A stretch of 64,000 nt of DNA from VSJD01 sp964617825 (lineage in GTDB: Bacteria; Verrucomicrobiota; Kiritimatiellia; JAAZAB01), in contig CAZTWL010000007.1 in the NCBI GenBank assembly GCA_964617825.1, positions 62,001 to 126,000 on the forward strand, in the 5' to 3' direction. This document shows, piece by piece, positions 9,396 to 17,862 of this stretch; the stretch's first letter is position 1, and the number at the start of each line of letters is the position of its first letter. A program made the translations under genes and the position numbers. A model generated the notes under the pieces. The model was not told the origin of the DNA and searched no databases. It saw only the letters and a list, made by a program, of their open reading frames with translations.

Positions 9396-9947
9396 TCAGA
9401 CTTCATCCTGCCTTGGGAGAGGATCGAGGCGCGGCACCATTTTTGTCAGCATGCCCGTCGCCTCAGAACTCTCCTGCAAGAGAGAGAAATGGTCCGGACG
9501 CCATGAAAAAGGAATAAGGAGATAATCAAAAAGCAAAATGGACCAAGCCGCAACCTGCATGATCTTGAAATTGTAATCGGAATAAATGCGTCGGCCGTGG
9601 AGCGTTGCGCTGCGGATGAACTGTAATCCTGGCACGAAAGGGCGCTCGCCGTGGAGGCCTTTGCAAACAAAGATGCCGCCAAGGTGCGCGCGCACATTAT
9701 AGCCGCCGCCCGATATAAACAGCACATGCATGAGCGCATCGAGTAAAGCGGGCTGCTCCAGGACGGCGTAAACGGCGCCCGGATCGATTTCCATTTCTTC
9801 CAGACTTGGCGGCTGCAACTCGACAAACAACTGCTTGAGATGCGAACGGTCGAGTAGAAGAGGCCGATGTGCGGCGAGAATGGCGAAGTTGAATATTTTC
9901 TGCCCGGATTGCTTGATCTCTGATGATCCGGAGGGCGCGGTCCGCAA
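9396..9947 (-). CDS. Uncharacterised protein or gene remnant, divergent from the next gene
   Basis: A 183-codon frame on the minus strand with native-looking composition and features unlikely in a random frame: a hydrophobic helix (about residues 130-150), GGGY turns and a balanced residue mix. I do not recognise a family. The only start near the 5' end is a TTG at 9947 with no Shine-Dalgarno sequence, and the C-terminus fades into low-quality sequence, so it may be the truncated remains of a longer protein. Its position, divergent from a glycoside-degradation gene, is where such islands often keep regulators; a decayed AraC-type gene sits in the equivalent place at 15.7-15.9 kb. That parallel is inference only. 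Confidence 0.35.
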   Translation of the reverse strand: MRTAPSGSSEIKQSGQKIFNFAILAAHRPLLLDRSHLKQLFVELQPPSLEEMEIDPGAVYAVLEQPALLDALMHVLFISGGGYNVRAHLGGIFVCKGLHGERPFVPGLQFIRSATLHGRRIYSDYNFKIMQVAAWSILLFDYLLIPFSWRPDHFSLLQESSEATGMLTKMVPRLDPLPRQDEV

Positions 9948-9981
9948 CCAGGTGAAATTAACCCGGAGTTAATCGACGCAA

Positions 9982-12162
9982 ATGAATATTGCAGATCTTC
10001 CGTCAGGCTCGGCTCCAAAAGCGCTGGATTGTTTGCATTTTCCGGTACGCTATCAGGCTTTCATCTGGAGGAACTGGGAAATCGCGCCTGTCAAAAGACT
10101 GGCCGAAGTCCTGGATACAAGCGAAAAGAACGTGCTGGCGTCGGCATCCGCCATGGGGCTTTGTGTTCCTCCCCAAGTTGAAAAAGCATGGCTGGAACGC
10201 GGTTATCTTACCATCATCAGAAACAACTGGCACCTGCTTCCATATGACCAGCTGCTGCAACTGCTCGGCTGGGATGCCGCCAGGTTGGCCTATACGCTGA
10301 AGGAGGAGGATTTTCTCTGGGCCAAGATGGGCCGCCTGAAACCGGCCTGTGCGCCTATGCGGTTCCGGCCCCTTTCCGCGGATGAAAGGCGCAGAACGGC
10401 CGAACTCAAAAAGACTTTCCGCGGACACTTTCCGACAAAATCGAGGGCGTATCTTGAAAAGCCCTTTGCTTTCATTTCAGCTTGCGGGCCGAAGGGCTTG
10501 CGCCCTAGAACAAGCCGTTTCGAATTCAATTTCATTCATTCGTTCTCGGCGACGTGCGGCGACATTTTTCTTAGTCCGGAGCTGGATCCCGTGCCCGACA
10601 ATCTTCTCCGCCAATACGCTTCGATGGGGATCGAGGGCGTGTGGCTGCATGCGATCTTATATAAATTGCATCCCATTGCCGGCGCTGAAGAATTTTCAGA
10701 GGGATATGAAACGCGACTTAAGAATCTGGCGGCCATTGTGCAAAAATGCGCGAAATACGGGATCGGCGTTTATCTTTATTTGAATGAGCCGCGCGGCATG
10801 CCGCCGGCCTTTTATAATAAGCTTCCGGAGTGGCAAGGTGTAACGTTGGAAAACAGCATGGCGTTCGCCAACTGCACTACGCGGACCAAGGCGCCGATCA
10901 AGTGGTTGGAAGAAGCCTGTGCCGGAGTGTTTGCGCAAGTTCCAGGGCTCGCCGGCGCCTTTATGATCACGATGTCCGAGAATCCCACCCATTGTCATTC
11001 GAGGGGCGCCGGACATATCTGCCCGTTTTGCAAGGGTCGGTCGGTTGCCGATATTATCCCGGAAATCGTGTCCGCTGCGGAAAGGGGCGTTCATGCTTCC
11101 GCGCCCGGCGCCAAGGTCATTGTCTGGGACTGGGGATGGGGGCCTGTGTCCAGGGCCAAGGAGGATGATGTCGTCGAGTTCGAATTCGAAATCCTCGAGA
11201 AGCTCCCCAAAAATATCTACCTGATGTGCGTTAGCGAATGGGGCAAGCACACCGATATCGGGGGCGTCAGGGGCATCGTCATGGATTATTCCGTTTCGCA
11301 GGTTGGCCCGAGCGAAAAATCCTTAAGGCTCTGGAAGCGCGCCAAAGAGCTGGGTCTGAAAACCGTTGCGAAACTGCAGTTGAATAATTCATGGGAGTTT
11401 TCCGCCGCGCCATACATTCCCGTGCCTTATTTGGCGCGCGAACATCTGGATAATATTTTTCAGGCGGAGGTTAATGGGCTGATGCTCAGTTGGACGCTCG
11501 GGGGGTATCCTGGGGGCAATCTGGAGCTTCTCAACCGAACGCCCGATGAAATCGCCCTTGATAAGTTTGGTGCGGATGCCGCGCCGCTGGTTTGCGGGGC
11601 TTGGAAGATTTTCAGCGAGTCATTTCGCCAGTTTCCATTCCATGTCCTGGTTATGTATTGGGGGCCGACGAACTTTGGCCCAATGAACCGGCTTTATCTG
11701 AAAAAGACCGGATATAATGCCACAATGATCGGATTCCCCTACGACGACCTCAAAGGATGGCGCGCCATTTATCCCGAAAGAGTCTTCGAGGAGCAATTAC
11801 GGAAGCTTGCCGAAGGATGGGGGGCCGGATTGGAACTCCTCAAAAAAGCGCGCGTAAAAATAGCGCCCAAAAGCGCTGCGGACTTTACCGAGCTGGAAAA
11901 CGTGTCGATGGCGGCCTACGGTCATTTCCGCAGCGCGTATCTGCAGACGCGCTTTGTGCGCCTGCGAAACAAGCCGGCGGCGCGGAAGGAAGTCATTGCG
12001 ATCTTGCAGGAGGAGATTGCGTTGGCCAAAAAGCTCCATGAAATCGCGCGCCGCGATTCGCGCATCGGTTTTGAGGCCAGCAACCATTATTACTATTCGC
12101 TGAACGATCTGCGCGAGAAAGTCCTTAACTGCGAAAATATTCTCGATCGGTTGCGGTTATAG
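9982..12162 (+). CDS. Uncharacterised glycoside-hydrolase-like TIM-barrel protein
   Basis: A 726-residue protein without a signal peptide. Residues about 15-140 are helical with a small HTH-like stretch (VKRLAEVLDTSEKNVLASASAMGL). From about 180 the pattern of alternating strands and helices, many Trp, and loops such as GVYLYLNEPRG, ICPFCKGRS and VWDWGWG suggests a (beta/alpha)8 barrel of the kind seen in GH20/DUF4838-like proteins. The CPFCK pair recalls the CxCADC motif of DUF4838 proteins elsewhere in this window. Acidic catalytic residues cannot be assigned. GGAG lies about 15 nt before the ATG, a poor spacing, so the start is uncertain. It is followed 26 nt later by the second lipoprotein gene. 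Function in glycan breakdown is inferred from context. Confidence 0.7.
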   Translation: MNIADLPSGSAPKALDCLHFPVRYQAFIWRNWEIAPVKRLAEVLDTSEKNVLASASAMGLCVPPQVEKAWLERGYLTIIRNNWHLLPYDQLLQLLGWDAARLAYTLKEEDFLWAKMGRLKPACAPMRFRPLSADERRRTAELKKTFRGHFPTKSRAYLEKPFAFISACGPKGLRPRTSRFEFNFIHSFSATCGDIFLSPELDPVPDNLLRQYASMGIEGVWLHAILYKLHPIAGAEEFSEGYETRLKNLAAIVQKCAKYGIGVYLYLNEPRGMPPAFYNKLPEWQGVTLENSMAFANCTTRTKAPIKWLEEACAGVFAQVPGLAGAFMITMSENPTHCHSRGAGHICPFCKGRSVADIIPEIVSAAERGVHASAPGAKVIVWDWGWGPVSRAKEDDVVEFEFEILEKLPKNIYLMCVSEWGKHTDIGGVRGIVMDYSVSQVGPSEKSLRLWKRAKELGLKTVAKLQLNNSWEFSAAPYIPVPYLAREHLDNIFQAEVNGLMLSWTLGGYPGGNLELLNRTPDEIALDKFGADAAPLVCGAWKIFSESFRQFPFHVLVMYWGPTNFGPMNRLYLKKTGYNATMIGFPYDDLKGWRAIYPERVFEEQLRKLAEGWGAGLELLKKARVKIAPKSAADFTELENVSMAAYGHFRSAYLQTRFVRLRNKPAARKEVIAILQEEIALAKKLHEIARRDSRIGFEASNHYYYSLNDLREKVLNCENILDRLRL

Positions 12163-12188
12163 TATGAATTACAAGGAGGGAGCTATCC

Positions 12189-14487
12189 ATGCTGATTCAT
12201 CGAAAAAATCATCGCGTGTTTGGATTATGCAGCGTTTTTTTGTTGTTGGCCCTGGTGTGGTGGATGGCTGGAGGCTGCGCGGTTGACGGCACAAGAGGCG
12301 GCCGCGAGCCAAATGCGAATACTAATCTGCTTGTGGCGCGGGCGGATTTCGATGTTTCCCCGGAATGGAAACTGCCGGTTATAATGGGGCGTGATTTTTG
12401 GAACATGCTGGCGCATAAACAGGGGAAATGGGAGACAACCGCACAATATAAAAATTATATCAATACCGAGCCGATGGTAAGCGAATCGGCCGTGCGCTAT
12501 AGTCTGGATAGGGCGTTGGGCGAGACGAATAATCCCCTGGAAGTTGGGGTGGGCGGCTTGCGCGGTTTGGAGGAGAAAAAAGGTCCGCTGGTGACGAACG
12601 TTCCCTTCGAGATTTGCGGGATTCGCGCCCGCCCGCCTTTCCGAACCATGCTGCCGTTTCGTACCGATGTCTCCGCCTATAAACGCTGGAAGGCGCAATA
12701 TCCTAATTTTCTCGGATTTGAGGCCGGCTGCGAATGGGATAATGAATATATCGTTTTTTTGTGCAGCAAGGACAACGGGAATATTGATGGCTTGCAAGCG
12801 CAATTTAAAAAAGACGGCTATGCCGAAGCGGATATTGCGAAAAGCATCGCGACCATAAGGCAGGTGGTGGAAGAAAGCAAAAAGGGGCGCCGGCAGGCTG
12901 CGGCGGGCTTGAAGTCATGTTATGACGCCCTGCGTCGCTATTGTTTCAATGACGATTCCAGAATGCTCTTTTTGCGGAGCGGCTGGTGTTTCGACCACTA
13001 TCCCCTGGAATGGGGCGCCGGCGGAGTTATCATGGAGACGACCAACACCGGGCCGTACCGTCATCAAATATCGATGTTTTTCGCCCGCGGTGCGGCGCGC
13101 CAATACCGCAAATTCTGGGCCTGGTACATTGCTCTGTGTTACAACGGGTATGATTCCAAGGGCCAGGGGCATACCGACCAAACCCCTTATTATACCATGG
13201 TGTCGAATACGCTCGGCAAATCCCTTGGCAAGGATTATGGCGTTTCCGTTTCCTTAAACCGCAGGGACATGTATTTGGGATATTTAAATGGCGCTAGTTT
13301 TGTGGCCCACGAGGTATGGCCGTATGCCTACTGTCAATTGCGCGAGAAAACCAAGGGGCCGTGGGACAAGGCGCAGGAATGGGAATTGTCGCCGCACGGC
13401 GAGGCGATGAAGGAATGGTATGCCTTTGCGCGCCGCCATCCGGATCGCGGCGTGGCCTATGCGCCCGTGGCTTTGGCAGTGCCTTTCGATCATGGCCAGC
13501 CGCAATGGTGCGCGAAAGCGTTTTCGTATTTTCCCGCAATGCGCTGGGATACGATGATTGACGCCTTCATGTATACCCTGGTGCCCTATAGTCAGGATGT
13601 AAAAAAAGGGCAGGAAGGCTGCCTGGCCAACAGTCCGTATGGGGATATCTATGACGTCCTGGTGCTGGACCCGCCGAGCGGGCCGGTCAGACTCAAGACC
13701 TTGGCTGATTACAAGGTGTTGGTCTTGCTGGGCAAGTATGATTTTGACCGTAAGGTGGTCAAGCGGTTGAAGGACTATGTTTCCGGCGGCGGCACGCTGG
13801 TCGTCAATATCGAGCAGATGAACGCCATGTTTACAGAAGACTTTATCGGCCTGGCACGGAGCGGGAAAAAGGCGGAAGCCAAAGGAACGGTCAGGAACAG
13901 AACGAACGGGGCGGAAACAAAAATCAGCGAGCCGTACGATTATGAGGTGGTGACAATGCGCGGCGGCAGGATGATATGGGAAGACGAGTCCGGCGCGCCG
14001 CTGGCAGCGCTCAACCGGTATGGCAAGGGCAACGTGGTGACGACGCTGGTTGACTGGATGGTGCCGCGCGGAAATATTGGCGAGGCTGGCGACAAAGGCG
14101 TGCCGTCCGCTTGGCTGCAGAGCCTGTGGAAAGGCCGCCAAATGCCGTTCGTTAAGCTGCTTATGGATGAGATCGCCGGAGAAGTCTTGCCCGTGTCGGT
14201 CAAAGGTGATATATATAGAATATGGTGTAAATAAGTGTAAAACCGGCTGGCTGGTCTATTTGATCAACAACAAGGGTGTGACCAAGTGGACGGATACGCG
14301 CGAGATCTTGGACGAACAGGCGTCCGCAAAGGTCGTGATCGATTGCGGTAAGATCGGGAAGATCGAAAAAGCAACCGAACTGCGCAGCGGCCGGGACATG
14401 GCTTGTGATCAGGGCGAGCAAAAACTCGAATTGGATGTAGGCCCCGGTGACATAAGGATAATTTTAATCAAGACGCAAGATGGATAA
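12189..14487 (+). pseudogene. Large secreted lipoprotein (copy 2), frameshifted near its 3' end
   Basis: A paralogue of the lipoprotein at 3579-5888, aligned along its whole length: signal with lipobox MAGGC (Cys30), the same Trp/Tyr-rich body and the same GATase-like segment. Reading frame 1 stops at 14232-14234 after GDI, where copy 1 continues with EYGLNK. Removing four bases (TATA, 14214-14217) from a local TA run restores EYGVNKCKTGWLVYL and the frame then stays open to 14487. So the gene carries a +4 slippage-type insertion that would remove about 90 C-terminal residues. The truncated 681-residue form may still fold, or the insertion may be phase-variable or an assembly error. AAGGAGGGAG precedes the ATG. 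Confidence 0.85.
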
Positions 14488-14500
14488 AAAGGAGCGACAA

Positions 14501-15706
14501 ATGCAATCGATTAAAAAGCTTGCACTGTTTTGTCTCTGCTCGGCAGGTGTTTTGTCCGTCAATGCGGCCACGCATTATCTGGTGCCGCCGGGGACCATCG
14601 GGGCGGCTCCGCTCAATCCCTACACCAGCTGGGAGACGGCGGGGACGAGTGTTTTTGACGTGGTAAAAGCCGCCATGACCAACGCCACCTTGCCAAGAAT
14701 CATCCTGACGACCAACGGTGTTTATGTGCTTACCAATACGATTACCCTGACGAACGATGTGGTCTTGAAAGGCGTTAATGGCCGGGATGTGACGATTTTT
14801 GACGGCAATGCGAAGTGGCATTTCGTCATGAATCACACCAATTGTGTCCTGGACGGCCTGACCATCACGAACGGCTGGTCAAACATTAATGGCATCGATG
14901 CCTTCGGAGGCGGGATACAGCTAAGGGGCGGTACTGTGACTAATTGCCTGATAACAGGTTGTTTGAATGATCCCAGGGCTCCCAACGATGCCAGCGGCGG
15001 CGGCGGGATCTGGATGGGAGGAATCGGGGTTGTGGCCAATAGTATAATCCGGGGAAACGTCAATACGAATGCCGGCGGTGGGGGTGGGGGGATAAGGATA
15101 AGGAGCGGTACCAACCTTGTCGTAAATTGCGTTATTGAGATGAATCATAATCAAACACAGCATGGCGGCGGCATGTCGATTGATCCTGCCAATGATGATG
15201 TGACGATTAGAAATTGCCTGATCAGGTATAACCGGTCCGGGCTTAATTACGGTGGCGGCATGTTGATAGGTGAGACCAATACGCATGTCATTAATTGCAC
15301 GATTGTAAGCAATTATTCAGCGTCCGCCAGCGGAGTCAGTCTTGCCGTATCGTTTACAAATATGTTAATTAATTGCATAGTATATAGCAATAAGGATTCC
15401 AACGTCGGCGGATATGCAGCGAACAAATTCAGCAGCTTTGCATTCTCATGCTCATATCCTGCCAATAATTTCTTCAGTCTTACCGGAACAAGCAATACGA
15501 CCAACGACCCCGGGTTCATCGACTTTATGGGGGAAAATTACCGTTTCAATCGTTATTCGCCCTGCTTCAATTCCGGGACGAACCAGCCGGACTGGATGAG
15601 CGACGCAACGGACCTGGATGGACATCCGCGCATTTTACATGATGTGGTGGACATGGGCGCCTACGAGCTTTTCATTCCCGGCGGTACAATGTTCCGATTG
15701 CGATAA
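14501..15706 (+). CDS. Secreted right-handed parallel beta-helix protein (copy 2)
   Basis: A 401-residue paralogue of the protein at 5981-7195. It has a signal peptide ending near NAATHYLVP, beta-helix turns with GGG and N-ladder features, and the same C-terminus (DLDGHPRILHDVVDMGAYE then FIPGGTMFRLR). AAGGAG at 14489-14494 selects the ATG at 14501; a start at 14480 would overlap the previous gene's tail and lacks a ribosome site. It follows the frameshifted lipoprotein by 13 nt, the same gene order as in copy 1, so the pair was duplicated together. Secreted, probably acting on or binding extracellular glycan. Confidence 0.85.
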   Translation: MQSIKKLALFCLCSAGVLSVNAATHYLVPPGTIGAAPLNPYTSWETAGTSVFDVVKAAMTNATLPRIILTTNGVYVLTNTITLTNDVVLKGVNGRDVTIFDGNAKWHFVMNHTNCVLDGLTITNGWSNINGIDAFGGGIQLRGGTVTNCLITGCLNDPRAPNDASGGGGIWMGGIGVVANSIIRGNVNTNAGGGGGGIRIRSGTNLVVNCVIEMNHNQTQHGGGMSIDPANDDVTIRNCLIRYNRSGLNYGGGMLIGETNTHVINCTIVSNYSASASGVSLAVSFTNMLINCIVYSNKDSNVGGYAANKFSSFAFSCSYPANNFFSLTGTSNTTNDPGFIDFMGENYRFNRYSPCFNSGTNQPDWMSDATDLDGHPRILHDVVDMGAYELFIPGGTMFRLR

Positions 15707-15720
15707 TCTTGTTTGATTTG

Positions 15721-15937
15721 CCGTTTGTCGGAATATTCGTTCTTCCGGTTTGTTGGCACACATCGGCGTTTTCCCGGGTAAGCTGCGTAAACAGGCGTGT
15801 AAAATAACCCTGATCGGCAAACCCGCATGATCAGGCAATTTACTTGATGCTTAAATCCGGATTCAAGCGATGCTGTTTGGCCAGGGCGCTTCGCTCGCAG
15901 AAGACGCAGTTGCGCTTCCAGCAATTTGCGATAAAAG
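15721..15937 (-). pseudogene. Decayed AraC-family regulator (HTH remnant)
   Basis: On the minus strand the sequence reads LRLLRA, then after a frame change ALAKQHRLNPDLSIK, then stop, IA, stop, and SCGFADQGYFTRLFTQLTRE. This is the C-terminal double-HTH region of AraC regulators, in which 'lSIkEIAy.CGFaDqgYFtrlFk' is the family signature. The two in-frame stops (TAA in the Glu position, TGA three codons later) and the shift near 15890 make it non-functional. Weaker coding traces continue upstream towards 16100. It lies divergent from the DUF4091 gene, where a pathway-specific activator would be expected. The loss suggests this part of the island is no longer controlled locally. Confidence 0.75.
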
Positions 15938-16133
15938 CGAATATTGTCGGAATCCGGCATGTTGCCCGAACCTTGAACCATAATTGCCGTTTTTAATTCA
16001 AGCATGGACGTTCTATATTCATGCTCAATAGCCGGTGTGATTCGATGCGCGGCAATAAACGGCTTTTGTCGCAACCGCACACGCGACGATTCTGGCGATA
16101 TCGGCGGCGTTTTCGCAATGAAGAGGAGCCATA

Positions 16134-17843
16134 ATGATGGGAAAACTTCGAAATAATGTCTGGTGGGTGGTCGATTCTTTGGAAAAAGTGTTCCCGGAAA
16201 CTTCGAAACCGTTCGATGCACCGGAGTGCATCGAGCTGTGGGCGGCGGGGAACGAGACCGAAGATGCCCAGATAGCCATTGCTGTCCCGCCATCAGCCAG
16301 GATCAAAAAAGCGTCCTTTCGCTTTACCCCCTTGACCGGTCCAAAGCAGCATCGCATTGGCCTTGACTGTTGCCGGGCTCACTGGGAATGGTACACATAT
16401 GTTTTGGCCAATCCGTTGGAAAACACCGATCCGGCAACCTACCTGCGCAAAGCCCCGGCTTTTTTCCCGGATGCATTTCTTGAGGAAAAAGAAATTCCAT
16501 TGCGCAGTGGCATAACCCAGCCGGTGTGGATTTCTGTTTATGTTCCGCCCGATACGCCGTCAGGAACCTACGCGGGCAAACTATCCTTCTCGTTCGAGGG
16601 CATGAATGTGCCAGGGCCTTTTAGCGTCCCGGTGGTTGTTCATGTGTGGCCTTTCCGCCTGCCGGAAAAACAAGCCTTGCACCATACGGAATGGTTTTAT
16701 CCCGGAGTCCTGGGAAATTATTATCATATTGATTTGTGGAGCGAAGCCCATTGGTTGTGGATTGAACGCGTGGCGGCTGACATGGCAAGGCACAAGCAGG
16801 ATATGATTCTAACCGATTTCACCAAACTGGTAACCGTGGTTGAACTCAAGGATGGAAGCTTGACCTTTGATTTTTCCAGACTGGACAGATGGCTGGCTAT
16901 TTTTGGCAAAGCCGGCATCGATTGGATTGAAGGCAGTCATGTTGCCGGCGGAGGTGGCGGCGGGGCTTCGGCGATAACCTTCAGCCGTTGGTCCCCTTTG
17001 GATGCTTCCGGCAAGCCCATTGATACCTCGGTAAGCCGGATGAAAGATGCGAAGTTTGAACATTACGTGGAACATTTGCTAAAAGCGGTTTACGCGCATT
17101 TAAAAAGCAAGGGGTTGGCTAAGCGCTATGTGCAACATATCGCCGACGAGCCTAACGCCAAAACGCAAGAGTCCTGGAGCCGCATTTCCCGAAAGATCAA
17201 GCAGTGGCTCCCGGATGTGCCGCGCATCGATGCTATGCCCGCGACCGGCATGGCAGGCGATATTGAAATCCGGGTGCCCATGATCAATGAAATTCACGGT
17301 CCGGTGCATTGTCGCCCGCCGGAGCAGCTGTGGAGTTATGTATGTTTGTCGCCGCAAACCATATATCCTAATCGATTCCTTGATTATTGCTCTGCGCGTA
17401 ACCGAATTATTTATTGGCTTTCCTGGAGCCTGCGTTTGAAAGGATTTTTGCATTGGGGGTATAATTACTGGCGCCCGTGGGGGTGCCCAATTCCATTTCC
17501 CGTAAATCCTTGGACGGATTCCACCGCGGGCGGATTGTATCATCCTTCTTACCCATTGCCCGCCGGCGATCCGCATATTGTATATCCCGGAAAAACATCC
17601 ATTTGTTCTTCCATCCGCTGGGAGACCGTGCGCAAAGGGTTTGAGGATTATGAATACTTAAACATGCTGGCATCGGCCGTCCGCCAGCCCCGCAATAAAT
17701 CGTCGGCTTCCATCATCAAGGGGCGGGAGTTGCTGGCATTTGTGCGGACGAAGCTCGCCAAAAATCCGGTGTGTTATTCGCAAGATCATAAATTGCTGCA
17801 GGCCGTACGCAAACAGACGGGAGAGTTGCTCGCAAAAATATAA
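16134..17843 (+). CDS. DUF4091 / GH123-like glycoside hydrolase
   Basis: A 569-residue protein. The N-terminal third is beta-sandwich-like (SVPVVVHVWPFRLPEK at its end), the middle is a TIM-barrel-type region with the acidic HIADEPNAKT loop, and the C-terminus carries SIRWETVRKGFEDYEYL, the hallmark of DUF4091 proteins and of GH123 N-acetyl-galactosaminidases. Asp-Glu in ADEP is the likely catalytic pair by analogy to GH123. No signal peptide is seen. GAGGAGCC lies 5 nt before ATG 16134; another ATG follows directly at 16137. It is 19 nt from the next gene and probably co-transcribed with it. Confidence 0.8.
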   Translation: MMGKLRNNVWWVVDSLEKVFPETSKPFDAPECIELWAAGNETEDAQIAIAVPPSARIKKASFRFTPLTGPKQHRIGLDCCRAHWEWYTYVLANPLENTDPATYLRKAPAFFPDAFLEEKEIPLRSGITQPVWISVYVPPDTPSGTYAGKLSFSFEGMNVPGPFSVPVVVHVWPFRLPEKQALHHTEWFYPGVLGNYYHIDLWSEAHWLWIERVAADMARHKQDMILTDFTKLVTVVELKDGSLTFDFSRLDRWLAIFGKAGIDWIEGSHVAGGGGGGASAITFSRWSPLDASGKPIDTSVSRMKDAKFEHYVEHLLKAVYAHLKSKGLAKRYVQHIADEPNAKTQESWSRISRKIKQWLPDVPRIDAMPATGMAGDIEIRVPMINEIHGPVHCRPPEQLWSYVCLSPQTIYPNRFLDYCSARNRIIYWLSWSLRLKGFLHWGYNYWRPWGCPIPFPVNPWTDSTAGGLYHPSYPLPAGDPHIVYPGKTSICSSIRWETVRKGFEDYEYLNMLASAVRQPRNKSSASIIKGRELLAFVRTKLAKNPVCYSQDHKLLQAVRKQTGELLAKI

Positions 17844-17862
17844 AGCACAAGGAGGGTTCTGC

